Assembly (NCBI GenBank): GCA_028532765.1
Contig: JAQQAR010000007.1
Coordinates: 1-41,916, forward strand
DNA length: 41,916 nucleotides
Source: Sphaerochaetaceae bacterium
Lineage (GTDB): Bacteria > Spirochaetota > Spirochaetia > Sphaerochaetales > Sphaerochaetaceae
Direction: 5' to 3'
Shown here piece by piece: positions 16,415 to 25,141 of this stretch (position 1 is the first letter of the stretch; the number at the start of each line of letters is the position of its first letter). Both the position numbers and the translations under genes were made by a program. A model generated the notes under the pieces. It made no database searches. It was not told the DNA's origin and worked only from the letters and a program-made list of their open reading frames with translations.

Positions 16415-18116
16415 GCATCCACTCCCTTATAAACGTATTTATCGTGAGATATGAGTCCATTTCCAAGACCTGCTGTGCCAGTGCCCTCGCATCTTCAGAA
16501 GAGACCGAGCGCAAGATTTTCCGCACCTGCAGGAGGCTTTGGGACCCCATGCTCAATTCATCCAACCCCATACCGGCCAACAGCACGGAACAGAGAGGAT
16601 CGGAAGCCATCTCCCCGCAGAGGCTTACCGGTATGTTGTTCTGGTGGGCTTTCTCTACAATCATGTGGATCGATCGCAGCACCCCGGGGTGAAATGGCTG
16701 ATACAGGTAGGCAATCTTCTCATTGCCCCGATCGACAGCAATGGTATACTGAATCAGGTCATTGGTTCCGATTGAGAAGAAGTCAACCTTCTTTGCCAAG
16801 ATGTCTGCACATAAGGCTGCAGACGGTACCTCAATCATGGTTCCAATTTTAATATCAGGATCGAAGGGGATCTGCTCATTCCGGCAATCCTCCTTGACAT
16901 GTTCAAGGAGATGCAAGACCGCATTCAGCTCCTCGACCCCGCTGATCATTGGAAACATGATTTGCAACTTACCATATACGCTGGCGCGGAGCAATGCTCT
17001 CAGCTGTACGGTAAAAATATCCTTTCGGGAGAGGCAGAAACGTACAGCCCTCCAACCAAGTACAGGATTTTTCTCATCAATTCCGAGACCTTTCACAATC
17101 TTATCACCACCGATGTCGATGGTACGGATTGTAACCGGTTTAGGAGAAACGGCTTCCAGGACATGCCTGTATGCCTCAAACTGCCGTTGTTCTGAAGGAA
17201 GTTCCAAGGACTCCATGAAAAGGAATTCTGAGCGGAACAAGCCAACCCCGCTAGCACCGCTCTCCTTGACTGCATCGACCTCAATACTGGTCTGGATGTT
17301 CGCCTTCAGCAGTATGGTATGCCCATCGGTCATCTCGGTGGGAAGGTCAACCATCTTCTTCAGTTCACCTTCATGTTCCTGCCAGAGGGCAAAACGCTCA
17401 TCAAGCATCTGTGCGACGTTCAAGTCAGGACGGACATAGACTTCCCCATACGATCCATCCAAGATAATCTCATCACCATCCTTCACATTTCTGGAAGCGG
17501 TGCCAGTGGCAAGGACCGTAGGAATATTGAAGGCACGTACAAGGATTGCCACATGACTTGCCCTGCCTCCCCCATCCAAGCTAATCCCTAGGATATGGGT
17601 CTTGTCCATGCTGAACAACTCAGAGGGCATGAGGTAATCAGCAACCAGAACCACGTCCTCATCAAGCGCTTCCAATGGTCGCTGTCCATCTCCCTTGACT
17701 GCAGCAATCAGATGTAGTGAGACATCCTTGAAATCAAGAGCTCGTTCACGCAGTAATTCATCCGTGGATTGTTCGAGCAGACGCACCATCTCATTCGTTA
17801 CAGAATCGATGGCCCATTGGCTGCAAACCAAATTGGTAGTGATATATGCTTCGATCTGCCCGATATACTCGGGATCATCAAGCATCATCAAGTGGGTCTC
17901 AAGGATATCCTTCGACTCTTTGGAAATCTTGCTGGTGTTGTGTTCTTGCAGATGTGCTCTTGCCGCATTGACAGCTCCCTTGAACTTCTCAAGCTCTGTT
18001 GTCACGCCATCTGCAAGGATATGCCGTTTTTCTGCAGCACTTGCGGCGTTACGATGCACCAACGCCTTGCCCTTTGCGAGCCCCTCTGAAGCCGCTATAC
18101 CCTTGAATATCCTCAT
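16383..18116 (-). CDS. ptsP: Phosphoenolpyruvate-protein phosphotransferase (PTS enzyme I)
   Basis: Enzyme I transfers phosphate from PEP to HPr to energise the phosphotransferase system. The 577-residue protein is full length: an N-terminal HPr-binding part (residues 1-145), the phosphohistidine site GGRASHVAILVR with His188, and the PEP-binding barrel. That barrel has the GLFRSEFLF motif near 292-300 and SLCGEMASD with Cys500, the expected proton donor. No HPr or EII gene is in the window, so the role (sugar uptake or regulation only) is open. The start MRIFKGIAASEG matches the family. No ribosome site precedes the ATG, and the predicted promoter leaves only about 1-4 nt of leader. The 3' end overlaps der by 32 nt. 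Confidence 0.95.
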   Translation of the reverse strand: MRIFKGIAASEGLAKGKALVHRNAASAAEKRHILADGVTTELEKFKGAVNAARAHLQEHNTSKISKESKDILETHLMMLDDPEYIGQIEAYITTNLVCSQWAIDSVTNEMVRLLEQSTDELLRERALDFKDVSLHLIAAVKGDGQRPLEALDEDVVLVADYLMPSELFSMDKTHILGISLDGGGRASHVAILVRAFNIPTVLATGTASRNVKDGDEIILDGSYGEVYVRPDLNVAQMLDERFALWQEHEGELKKMVDLPTEMTDGHTILLKANIQTSIEVDAVKESGASGVGLFRSEFLFMESLELPSEQRQFEAYRHVLEAVSPKPVTIRTIDIGGDKIVKGLGIDEKNPVLGWRAVRFCLSRKDIFTVQLRALLRASVYGKLQIMFPMISGVEELNAVLHLLEHVKEDCRNEQIPFDPDIKIGTMIEVPSAALCADILAKKVDFFSIGTNDLIQYTIAVDRGNEKIAYLYQPFHPGVLRSIHMIVEKAHQNNIPVSLCGEMASDPLCSVLLAGMGLDELSMGSQSLLQVRKILRSVSSEDARALAQQVLEMDSYLTINTFIREWMHDRFDHFTTI

Positions 18117-18130
18117 ATGTAATGTACTAT
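18103..18130 (+). promoter_or_regulatory. Candidate promoter of the GerMN gene
   Basis: TTGAAT (18103-18108) and TACTAT (18125-18130) are 16 nt apart on the plus strand. The -10 overlaps the -10 of the divergent ptsP promoter almost base for base, so the two start sites should compete. Confidence 0.45.
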
Positions 18131-18154
18131 ACGGACTTTATGGTCAGATGTAAA
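18126..18154 (-). promoter_or_regulatory. Sigma70 promoter of ptsP, near-leaderless start
   Basis: TTTACA (18154-18149) and TATAGT (18131-18126) are 17 nt apart, each 5 of 6 to consensus. The last -10 base is only 9 nt before the A of the ptsP ATG, so transcription should start within about 1-4 nt of the start codon. There is no Shine-Dalgarno sequence. Confidence 0.7.
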
Positions 18155-18183
18155 GCTGGAAACCCTCCAACAGTTCTGGTAGA

Positions 18184-18726
18184 ATGACTCCCATGGAAAT
18201 GGATGAAGCTCCCAAACCAAGACGCACTATCTCTCCCCTATTTATACTATTAGCATGGATTCTTTTCACCCTTGGTGTTTTCGCCCTTGGCTATCCAAGG
18301 GTTCGTCAAGCAGTTGTTTCCAGTGGTGTTCTCCAATATGCCCGGCAAGGAGAGGACAGCCCTCTCCCCTCGACTCAGGTCAGGCCAGTACAGGTTGCAT
18401 TCATAACAGCCAGTGGAGAGCCGCAACTTGTCTCCCTCCAAACCAAACGATTGGGAGGGAGCCAATACCATGACAGTTATGAAGCACTGCTTGGGGGACC
18501 TACGAAAGAGGTGCTCAGCTCAGGATTGGTAAGCAATATACACCCCAAAACCTCCCTCATCGGAATAACGCTGTCAAACAAGATTCTCTTTGTTGATGTA
18601 AGTAAGGACTTCTTGGATAGCTTGGATATTGTGAAAGCAACAGAACAGATGAAAACCACCGCTCTAGCATTCAGCCAGGTCAAGGATCTGGTTATATTGG
18701 TTGAGGGAAAACCATTAGAACAATAG
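18184..18726 (+). CDS. Membrane-anchored GerMN-domain protein
   Basis: This is the only plus-strand gene. Its 180 residues comprise a short cytoplasmic N-terminus, one transmembrane segment (about residues 18-39), a linker, and a GerMN-type domain (about 66-175). The latter is visible as SYEALLGGPTKEVLSSGLVSNIHPKT followed by a strand pattern ending VKDLVILVEGKPL. GerMN domains occur in spore-germination proteins and in many non-sporulating bacteria as envelope proteins; this organism type does not sporulate, so an envelope role is inferred. The start is uncertain: in-frame ATGs at 18184, 18193 and 18199 all have weak ribosome sites. It diverges from ptsP and converges on tlyA, overlapping it by 12 nt with no terminator between. 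Confidence 0.8.
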   Translation: MTPMEMDEAPKPRRTISPLFILLAWILFTLGVFALGYPRVRQAVVSSGVLQYARQGEDSPLPSTQVRPVQVAFITASGEPQLVSLQTKRLGGSQYHDSYEALLGGPTKEVLSSGLVSNIHPKTSLIGITLSNKILFVDVSKDFLDSLDIVKATEQMKTTALAFSQVKDLVILVEGKPLEQ

Positions 18727-19491
18727 AGCCTTTACTCGCGATGCAAAGGAATTCTTATCCATTCCGACCTCTGATTTCAGAAGTGCAAGGAATTCAACAT
18801 TACCTTTGTGTCCCTTGAGTGGACTTTTTGTAAGTTCGTGTATGCCTACCCCATCCTCTTCAAGCAAATCAAACACCCTGAGCATTACATCCAAAAGAAC
18901 CTCAGGGTCCTCAACAACTCCGTTGAAATCCTCCAAGCCCTTTGGCACCTCAAACTGCGGTTTGATCAGAGAAACCAACCAGGTATTGTTGCAGAGTGAG
19001 AGGATGTGGCTTGCGGCTCGAGCGATGGAACGGAAGGAAAGATCGCACACAGCAGCATTGCAAGGAGGATCCAAGTCTTCCAAGGTCATGATGTTCTGCC
19101 GTTCATGTACCTGCACTTGCTCATTGGTACGGAGTTTCCAATCGAGCTGGTTGTACCCTACATCCACACTATGGACCATGGCAGCCCCTCGTTTGAGCAG
19201 GCAATCAGTGAAGCCACCTGTGGAAGAGCCCGCATCAAGCATCACCAAACCGCTTACATCCAGGGAGAACTCATCTATGGCATGCTCGAGCTTGTAACCA
19301 CCACGGGAGACATAGGTATCGAAGGTAAAAGAAAAGGTTGCATGAGAGGATACCAACTGCTTTGGATCAGTGGACAGCACCCCATCCACCAATACATTAC
19401 GGCAGACAATATATGCAGTGAGTTGGTCCTTGGTGTACTCATCAAACTGCTGGCAGAGGGCCTGCAGCAGGGCTACCTTCCTCTCTTTCAT
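18715..19491 (-). CDS. tlyA: TlyA-family rRNA 2'-O-methyltransferase (S4 plus FtsJ-like domains)
   Basis: TlyA methylates ribose of cytidines in 16S and/or 23S rRNA and is sometimes named hemolysin. The 258-residue protein has an N-terminal S4 RNA-binding domain (residues 1-60) and an SAM-dependent methyltransferase domain. The latter has VSRGGYKLEHA, the SAM motif LDAGSSTGGFTDCLL and the downstream motifs CDLSF and LIKPQFE, where the conserved Lys of the FtsJ catalytic set is expected. The ATG at 19491 overlaps the upstream stop by 1 nt (TGATG), so I reject an upstream TTG-type extension at 19563. It is the last gene of rny-YmdB-tlyA and converges with the GerMN gene. Confidence 0.9.
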   Translation of the reverse strand: MKERKVALLQALCQQFDEYTKDQLTAYIVCRNVLVDGVLSTDPKQLVSSHATFSFTFDTYVSRGGYKLEHAIDEFSLDVSGLVMLDAGSSTGGFTDCLLKRGAAMVHSVDVGYNQLDWKLRTNEQVQVHERQNIMTLEDLDPPCNAAVCDLSFRSIARAASHILSLCNNTWLVSLIKPQFEVPKGLEDFNGVVEDPEVLLDVMLRVFDLLEEDGVGIHELTKSPLKGHKGNVEFLALLKSEVGMDKNSFASRVKALLF

Positions 19492-20273
19492 CAAATATCG
19501 TACAACCTCGTAAATCGTTCGATACTGAGCGCCTGTCCACTGGAAGCATCCAGGGTAATGCATACCCCCTGTATGACCGGTGCAGTATCAGCAATCTCGC
19601 TGCGAAGCGGCATTTGGGTAAGTTGCCTTGCAATCGAAATATCAGGCTTAGAGCCGATGACACTCTCCGACGGGCCGCAAAGACCTAGATCCGTAATATA
19701 GGCAGTCTTATGGGGAAGAATTTTCTCATCAGCTGTCTGTACGTGGGTATGTGTCCCAACTACCGCACTCACTTTGCCATCAAGATAGAGCGCCAAGGCT
19801 TCTTTCTCCTCAGGATTCTCTGCATGGAAATCCACAAAGATAAGGGGAGTCTGCTTTCGCAACTTTGCCACTTGGTCAGAACCAACTCGGAAAGGACAAT
19901 CAATGGATGGCAGGGACTGCCTTCCTTGCAGGTTGAGAACGCCAACCTTATGCCCCTTGCCCTCAACGACTACAGAACCATGCCCAGGCGCTGCAGGGGG
20001 ATAGTTGGCAGGACGAAGCAAACGTTTCTCGCTATCCAGCAGTGGCCTTAAGTCATCCTGTTGCCAGATATGGTTCCCGCTGGTGATCACGTTCACCCCA
20101 AGTGAGAAGAATTGGTTCATTAAATCGGCATTCAGGCCAAAACCACCGGCTGCATTCTCACCATTCACGATAACCATGTCAGCTCGATAATCCTTGACCA
20201 ATGTATGTAATCCAAGAAAGAGAGCCCTGCTCCCGGGCTGTCCACAGACATCGCCCAAAAGCAGGACTACCAT
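19491..20273 (-). CDS. YmdB-family metallophosphoesterase (TIGR00282-like)
   Basis: The 260-residue protein is a calcineurin-like phosphoesterase of the YmdB type, in which 2',3'-cyclic nucleotide phosphodiesterase activity and links to RNase Y in Bacillus are described. Metal-binding motifs are in order: GDVCGQPG (Asp), NGENAAGG, SGNHIW, VDFHAE and GTHTHVQTAD. It follows rny by 25 nt and is coupled to tlyA by TGATG. The ATG at 20273 gives the family's N-terminus (MVVLLLGDVCG) but lacks a ribosome site; a GTG at 20291 has AGGTAGG 6 nt upstream and would add six residues. A role in RNA metabolism is inferred from the rny neighbour. Confidence 0.88.
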   Translation of the reverse strand: MVVLLLGDVCGQPGSRALFLGLHTLVKDYRADMVIVNGENAAGGFGLNADLMNQFFSLGVNVITSGNHIWQQDDLRPLLDSEKRLLRPANYPPAAPGHGSVVVEGKGHKVGVLNLQGRQSLPSIDCPFRVGSDQVAKLRKQTPLIFVDFHAENPEEKEALALYLDGKVSAVVGTHTHVQTADEKILPHKTAYITDLGLCGPSESVIGSKPDISIARQLTQMPLRSEIADTAPVIQGVCITLDASSGQALSIERFTRLYDI

Positions 20274-20298
20274 TGTTTTAGTATCAGACACAAACAAC

Positions 20299-21831
20299 CT
20301 ACCTAGCGTACTCGACAACCCTCATCTCACGGATGATGGTCACCTTGATTCTGCCCGGATACCTCAGTTCAGCTTCGATACGGCTGGCGATGCCCTTGGC
20401 AATCTCCTTAGCCCCATCGTCGTTCACCTGGTCATTATTAACCAGAATCCTGAGTTCTCTACCGGCTTGAATGGCATATGCCTTATCCACGCCTTCAAAA
20501 CTCTCAGCGATGTGTTCCAGTGACTCAAGGCGCTTGATGTAATTATCGAGCGTCTCCCGCCTTGCTCCTGGCCGTGCTGCACTGATAGCATCGGCTATCT
20601 GCACAATTACTGCTTCCAGGGTCTGCGGTTCTGTATCGTTGTGGTGAGCAAGGATGGCATTCACAATCTTGGGATCTTCCCCAAGTCGTTTAGCCATTTC
20701 TGCACCCATTTCCGCGTGGTTTGCGTCACTCTCAGTTTCAGTTCCTTTTCCGATGTCATGCAGGAGTCCAGCACGGAGTGCCAACTCACTATTTGCACCG
20801 ACCTCACTGGCGATCATGCCGGAGAGAATGGCTACTTCCTTTGAGTGATTCAACACATTCTGCCCATAGCTTGTTCTAAAGTATAGTCGACCAAGCGCTC
20901 GGATCATCTCAGGGCTCACATTATGTACCCCTAGGTCGAAGATGACTTTCTCACCTTCGTCTGCAATGATTCTTCCCACTTCCTTCGATACCTTGTTCAC
21001 CACCTCTTCGATACGAGCAGGGTGGATTCTTCCATCCTGGACAAGTCTCTCCAAAGCGACACGGGCAATTTCCTTCCGAACAGGGTCAAAACAGGAGATA
21101 ACTACAGCCTCTGGCGTGTCATCAATGATCACATCCACACCAGTAAGTGTTTCCAGGGTACGGATATTGCGGCCTTCACGACCAATTATCCTGCCTTTCA
21201 TCTCATCACTGGGAAGATTCACTGAACTGACCGTCACATCACTGACGACCTCTGTTGCCAACCTTTGAATCGAGGTAACGACGATATCCCTTGCTTTTTT
21301 GTCAGCGGAAAGCTGGGCCTCTTGCTCAATCTTGTTGATCATGAGCTGGGCATCTCTCCTCGCATCGTTGTACATGGTTTCCATGATGATATTCTTAGCT
21401 TCATCAGCAGAAAGTCCAGCGATACGTTCAAGTTCTGTAATCAAGCTGCCTTCTTTCTCGGCAATCTCTTGTTCTTTCTTGGAAAGGTTTCCTTCCCAAT
21501 CTCCCAATTGCTTTTTGATAGCATCCAAATCAGCCTGCTTATGCTCGAGATTTTCCTCTTTTTGCGTGAGTCTTCTCTCAGAACGTTGCAGTTCAATCCG
21601 TCTCTCTCTAGCCTCTCGTTCCTGCTGTTGTTGTTCTTTCAACAACTGATCCCGAGTCTCAAGCAAAAGCTCTTTGCTTTTTGCTTCCGCTTCCTTTATA
21701 GCTTCCTCATTCAACCTAATAGCTTTCTGTTCAACGGAGGTAAGCTTAAATTTCGCATACAGCCAACGGCCTAACCAACCAAAGATGATACCAATAAAAC
21801 AACTTAGGAGGATCAAAAGTATATTGTTCAT
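20299..21831 (-). CDS. rny: Ribonuclease Y
   Basis: RNase Y is a membrane-anchored endoribonuclease that starts mRNA decay in bacteria lacking RNase E. The 510-residue protein has one N-terminal transmembrane segment (residues 4-22), a long charged coiled coil (about 30-180), a KH RNA-binding domain (GREGRNIRTLETLTGV near 215) and an HD catalytic domain (LLHDIGKGTETESDANHAEMG near 350, with the HD pair). It ends near VVEYAR as in homologues. The ATG follows GGGGG at 6 nt and the gene has its own TTGACA-17-TATTAT promoter. It heads a three-gene set with a YmdB-type esterase and tlyA. Confidence 0.97.
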   Translation of the reverse strand: MNNILLILLSCFIGIIFGWLGRWLYAKFKLTSVEQKAIRLNEEAIKEAEAKSKELLLETRDQLLKEQQQQEREARERRIELQRSERRLTQKEENLEHKQADLDAIKKQLGDWEGNLSKKEQEIAEKEGSLITELERIAGLSADEAKNIIMETMYNDARRDAQLMINKIEQEAQLSADKKARDIVVTSIQRLATEVVSDVTVSSVNLPSDEMKGRIIGREGRNIRTLETLTGVDVIIDDTPEAVVISCFDPVRKEIARVALERLVQDGRIHPARIEEVVNKVSKEVGRIIADEGEKVIFDLGVHNVSPEMIRALGRLYFRTSYGQNVLNHSKEVAILSGMIASEVGANSELALRAGLLHDIGKGTETESDANHAEMGAEMAKRLGEDPKIVNAILAHHNDTEPQTLEAVIVQIADAISAARPGARRETLDNYIKRLESLEHIAESFEGVDKAYAIQAGRELRILVNNDQVNDDGAKEIAKGIASRIEAELRYPGRIKVTIIREMRVVEYAR

Positions 21832-21857
21832 ATACTACCCCCTATTATAATGGTACA

Positions 21858-21886
21858 ATAATACGTACGGCTGTCAGAATTGTCAA
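21858..21886 (-). promoter_or_regulatory. Consensus sigma70 promoter of rny
   Basis: TTGACA (21886-21881) and TATTAT (21863-21858) are 17 nt apart, in the 209-nt gap after the rplQ terminator and about 25 nt before the rny ATG. Confidence 0.8.
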
Positions 21887-21967
21887 GGCTAAACCCATCT
21901 GTTATCTTGGCTTACGGTACAAGTTGTTCAACAGTTTGTTGATAATTCCACATTCAGAAAACGAAAC

Positions 21968-22009
21968 AAAACCGCTGTCATTACAACAGCGGCTTTGCCC
22001 ATATGGGCA
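21968..22009 (-). terminator. Terminator of the tuf-S10-spc-alpha operon, with adjacent palindrome
   Basis: An 11-bp stem (21968-21978 with 21986-21996, one G-U, 7-nt loop) is followed on the minus strand by a T-rich stretch (GTTTCGTTTTC). Directly before it lies a 14-bp perfect palindrome TGCCCATATGGGCA (21996-22009). It sits 32 nt after the rplQ stop and closes the operon. Confidence 0.85.
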
Positions 22010-22040
22010 TATACTACAGGTGAAGAGACCCAATAGAGGC

Positions 22041-22490
22041 TTATTTCTCCTCTTTGTCCTTCTTCTCAGCCTTCTTGGCTGGTTTTGAGGCCTTCTTTTC
22101 AGTCTTCTTTTCGGCCTTCTTCTCGGGCTTTGAAGTTTTCTCCACCAGCTCGAGGATTACCATCTCGGCAGCGTCTCCGAGACGATTGCCGGTCTTCAGG
22201 ACACGGGTGTAACCGCCCTTCCGCTCGACAAACAAGGGAGCGATCTCTGTGAAGAGCTTTGCAACAATTGCTTCATCATAAATGTCCCGTGCAATCTGGC
22301 GGCGGTTGGCCACATTGTCAACTTTGGCGCGGGTGATCATTTTCTCAGCCATTTTGCGTACTTCCAGAGCCTTTGCCTTGGTGGTCTCAATCCGCTCATA
22401 TCTGAACAGACTGGTCACCATGTTGCGCTTCAAAGCTTTGCGGTGTGCAGAGCTTCTATTAAGCGCATTGAATCCAATCTTATGCTTCAT
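22041..22490 (-). CDS. rplQ: 50S ribosomal protein L17
   Basis: L17 is a large-subunit protein. Residues 1-110 carry the family core ([20 protein letters not shown], then LFTEIAPLF and [18 protein letters not shown]). A tail of about 35 residues made almost only of Lys, Glu, Ala and Pro ([15 protein letters not shown]) extends it beyond the usual 115-130 residues. The start overlaps rpoA by 11 nt in another frame. It is the last gene of the operon. Confidence 0.98.
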   Translation of the reverse strand: MKHKIGFNALNRSSAHRKALKRNMVTSLFRYERIETTKAKALEVRKMAEKMITRAKVDNVANRRQIARDIYDEAIVAKLFTEIAPLFVERKGGYTRVLKTGNRLGDAAEMVILELVEKTSKPEKKAEKKTEKKASKPAKKAEKKDKEEK

Positions 22491-23532
22491 TCTCTTCTTC
22501 CTTGTTCCCTGGTACTTTGATTGCAGTTTTCAGGACACTGTAGTCGGTCATCCCAAGGCTGAGATTCCACTCCTTCAGTTTTTCCTTAATTTCCTGGAGG
22601 CTCTTCTTACCGAAGTTCCTCGTTTTTGCAATCTCTTCCTCAGTCTTCTTGGTGAGATCGCCGATGGTTCGGATGTTTGCGTTCTTCAGACAGTTGCTGG
22701 AGCGTACTGTCAATTCAAGTTCCTCAACGGAAGTGTTGAGAATCTTGCGGACGCGTTCCTCCTCTTCATCAACTTCGTCATTGTTGTTGATCAATGTTTC
22801 ATCAAAGTTAATAAAGATCTGGAAATAATCCTTTGCAATCTTAGCAGCCTCTGCAAGCGCATTCTGAGGAATAATCGTACCATCAGTGTAGATTTCCAGT
22901 GTAAGCTTGTCATAATCACTACGATAGCCGACACGGGTGGGTTCAATCGAATACTTTACGCGGGTAACCGGTGAGAAGCTGGCATCAATGGGGATGGTCC
23001 CAATCTCTTCCACATACTTCTCGTTGATTTCAGACGGGACATAGCCCCTACCAAGGTCTATCTGAACTTCCATCTCGATGTTGGCATCATCCATCATCGT
23101 GAAAAGAACCAGATCCTTGTTGGTGATCTCAACCTGGTCACGCTCGAAGTTTGCACCGGTCACAACGCCGGGTCCCTTACACTCGATGAGGAGGTTTGTA
23201 CCCTCCGAGTCATCGGGCATCTTGATCTGCAGTTTTTTGAGCGAAGCAATGATATCCGCGATATCTTCGCGAACACCGGGAAGCTGCTCATACTCACTTG
23301 AGATCAAGTGGGGAACACCATCTTCATTGAAGCTGGTGAACTTTACGGCAGTGACGGCATACCCCTGGATCGATGAGAGGAGTACCCTCCTAAGCGTGTT
23401 ACCGATTGTGGTACCAAAGCCTCTCTCAAAAGGATAAGCGATGAATTTCCCATAGTTCGGCTCAACTGCGCTATGTTCGAAGGTGATCCCCTTGGGCTTC
23501 TTAAAGCCCTTCAGAAGGTTTTTGCGTGCCAT
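22480..23532 (-). CDS. rpoA: DNA-directed RNA polymerase subunit alpha
   Basis: The alpha dimer nucleates assembly of RNA polymerase. The 350-residue protein has the N-terminal dimerisation domain (residues 1-235; [19 protein letters not shown] near 37) and, after a flexible linker rich in Glu ([12 protein letters not shown]), the C-terminal DNA-contact domain. The latter holds [14 protein letters not shown], where the Arg that binds UP elements is conserved, and [14 protein letters not shown]. Length is slightly above the 329 residues of E. coli. It follows rpsD by 9 nt and overlaps rplQ by 11 nt. Confidence 0.99.
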   Translation of the reverse strand: MARKNLLKGFKKPKGITFEHSAVEPNYGKFIAYPFERGFGTTIGNTLRRVLLSSIQGYAVTAVKFTSFNEDGVPHLISSEYEQLPGVREDIADIIASLKKLQIKMPDDSEGTNLLIECKGPGVVTGANFERDQVEITNKDLVLFTMMDDANIEMEVQIDLGRGYVPSEINEKYVEEIGTIPIDASFSPVTRVKYSIEPTRVGYRSDYDKLTLEIYTDGTIIPQNALAEAAKIAKDYFQIFINFDETLINNNDEVDEEEERVRKILNTSVEELELTVRSSNCLKNANIRTIGDLTKKTEEEIAKTRNFGKKSLQEIKEKLKEWNLSLGMTDYSVLKTAIKVPGNKEEENEA

Positions 23533-23541
23533 GGTTACTCC

Positions 23542-24183
23542 TTATCTGGAATACAACTCGACAACCAGCTGCTCGTTAATCTTTTCGAGCTCGGTGACTT
23601 CACTTCTTCTCGGAACTGCGATGAAAGTGCCTTTCATAGCATCTACATCTAGGTTCAGCCACTGGCATACGCCACTTTTGGTGTATTCCTTGAGGTTTTC
23701 TTTAATAATCAACATCTTCTGACCACTCTTGCCTACGGAAACCTCATCACCTGGGCGAAGGCGGTAAGAAGGAATGGAAACACGCTTGCCATTCACGAAA
23801 ACATGTCCGTGATTAACCAGCTGTGCAGCCTGACTGCGGCTGGAAGCAAAGTGGAGTCTAAACACCACATTATCAAGCCTCTGCTCAAGAAGCATGATCA
23901 AGTTTTCACCGGTCTTACCAGGAAGTCTTGCTGCCTCATTGAAGGTAAGCTTGAACTGCTTTTCAAGCATGCAATAGGTTCTTTTCAGTTTCTGCTTCTC
24001 GCGCAACTGCAGACCGTAGTCGGTCGGCTTCTTGGAGCGCGCTCGGGGATCCTTACCAGGAAGCCCAGTGGACTTGATGTCATTAAGCGGGCATTTGCCA
24101 CTGTGGCATCGATCACCCTTGAGGAACAACTTGGTCCTCTCTGCTCTACAATATCTGCACTTAGGTCCAGTATATCTAGCCAT
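23542..24183 (-). CDS. rpsD: 30S ribosomal protein S4
   Basis: S4 nucleates 16S rRNA folding of the 5' domain. The 213-residue protein has the N-terminal zinc-type motif with Cys9, Cys12, Cys26 and Cys31, and the S4 RNA-binding domain (RLDNVVFRLHFASSRSQAAQ near 106-125, LVNHGHVFVNG). It is the zinc-binding form. In other bacteria S4 represses the alpha operon; no obvious pseudoknot target is recognised here. It follows rpsK by 18 nt. Confidence 0.98.
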   Translation of the reverse strand: MARYTGPKCRYCRAERTKLFLKGDRCHSGKCPLNDIKSTGLPGKDPRARSKKPTDYGLQLREKQKLKRTYCMLEKQFKLTFNEAARLPGKTGENLIMLLEQRLDNVVFRLHFASSRSQAAQLVNHGHVFVNGKRVSIPSYRLRPGDEVSVGKSGQKMLIIKENLKEYTKSGVCQWLNLDVDAMKGTFIAVPRRSEVTELEKINEQLVVELYSR

Positions 24184-24201
24184 GTATCTGCTCTCTCCTC
24201 A

Positions 24202-24579
24202 TCAGACTCTTCTACTCTTGCGAGGTCTGCATCCATTGTGTGGGATGGGGGTGACATCACGAATGGAACGGACCTTAAGTCCGAGCACACCCAACGTCCT
24301 GATGGCGCTCTCACGTCCAACACCGGGTCCCTTCACAAATACGTTCACTTCCTGCAATCCACTATCCATAGCAGCCTTGGCAGCCTTTTCGGCAGTGGTC
24401 TGTGCTGCATAGGGGGTGGACTTCTTAGCGCCACGGAAACCAAGTCCACCGGCACTAGCCCAAGATACCGCATTCCCGTTTAGATCGGTAACGGTAACAA
24501 TGGTATTGTTAAAGGTCGCCTGGATATAGACATTGCCTTCATATACCGTTTTCTTGACTTTACGTTTAATAGTAGCCAT
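24202..24579 (-). CDS. rpsK: 30S ribosomal protein S11
   Basis: S11 lies on the 30S platform near the Shine-Dalgarno helix. The 125 residues show [40 protein letters not shown] and [12 protein letters not shown], and end [13 protein letters not shown], the invariant tail. Length is normal. It follows rpsM by 14 nt. Confidence 0.99.
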   Translation of the reverse strand: MATIKRKVKKTVYEGNVYIQATFNNTIVTVTDLNGNAVSWASAGGLGFRGAKKSTPYAAQTTAEKAAKAAMDSGLQEVNVFVKGPGVGRESAIRTLGVLGLKVRSIRDVTPIPHNGCRPRKSRRV

Positions 24580-24593
24580 GTGCTATCTGCTCC

Positions 24594-24959
24594 TTATTTC
24601 TTCTTGGACGCAACGGTCTTCTTCTTACCCTTGCGAGTACGGGCATTGGTTTTTGTCCTCTGTCCGTTAACGGGAAGACCCTTACGATGACGAAGGCCAC
24701 GATAGCAACCGATGTCCATAAGGCGCTTGATGTTCAGAGCGACCTCTGTCCTCAGACGTCCTTCTACTTTGTACTCTTCCTCGATTACCTTACGCAATAC
24801 TGCCAGGTCATCACTGGAAAGGGTATTAATACTTGTATCGGGATCAATTTTTGTTTTTTCACAAATCTCAACCGCCGAAAACCTACCAATCCCATAAATA
24901 TAGGTTAAGGCGATTTTTACTGCCTTGTTCGGCAAATCTACACCTGCAATTCTCGCCAT
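24594..24959 (-). CDS. rpsM: 30S ribosomal protein S13
   Basis: S13 contacts the P-site tRNA and the 50S bridge. The 121 residues begin [20 protein letters not shown] and carry [20 protein letters not shown] and a basic tail ([14 protein letters not shown]). The ATG has AGGAGG at 6 nt. It follows rpmJ by 53 nt, the widest gap in the run except for tuf-rpsJ; infA, often found next to rpmJ, is not there. Confidence 0.99.
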   Translation of the reverse strand: MARIAGVDLPNKAVKIALTYIYGIGRFSAVEICEKTKIDPDTSINTLSSDDLAVLRKVIEEEYKVEGRLRTEVALNIKRLMDIGCYRGLRHRKGLPVNGQRTKTNARTRKGKKKTVASKKK

Positions 24960-25012
24960 TCATGGCCTCCTGAATTTCTCTAATAGAGTGGAAGGCTTGC
25001 GCCGAACCCTGT

Positions 25013-25126
25013 TTATCTCTGTCTCTGCTTGTGCTTGGGGTTCTCACAAATAATGCGGACCACCCCATTCCGTCTGACTACTTTGCACTTGTCACAAATC
25101 GGTTTGACACTTGCTCTTACTTTCAT
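25013..25126 (-). CDS. rpmJ: 50S ribosomal protein L36 (short gene)
   Basis: This 37-codon gene starts with ATG at 25126 and ends with TAA at 25015-25013. It encodes [20 protein letters not shown] and a tail ending [10 protein letters not shown]. Cys11, Cys14, Cys27 and His32 form the zinc site of the C-plus form of L36. The normal start MKVRASVK and the place between secY (15 nt) and rpsM fit the spc/alpha order. The ribosome site GGAG stands about 8 nt upstream. Confidence 0.97.
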   Translation of the reverse strand: MKVRASVKPICDKCKVVRRNGVVRIICENPKHKQRQR

Positions 25127-25141
25127 GTTCTAGCTCCTAGC

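Noticed and set aside
21996..22009. 14-bp palindrome as a regulator site near rplQ
   Set aside because: It lies after the gene and next to the terminator, so a role at a promoter is unlikely; it is listed with the terminator.
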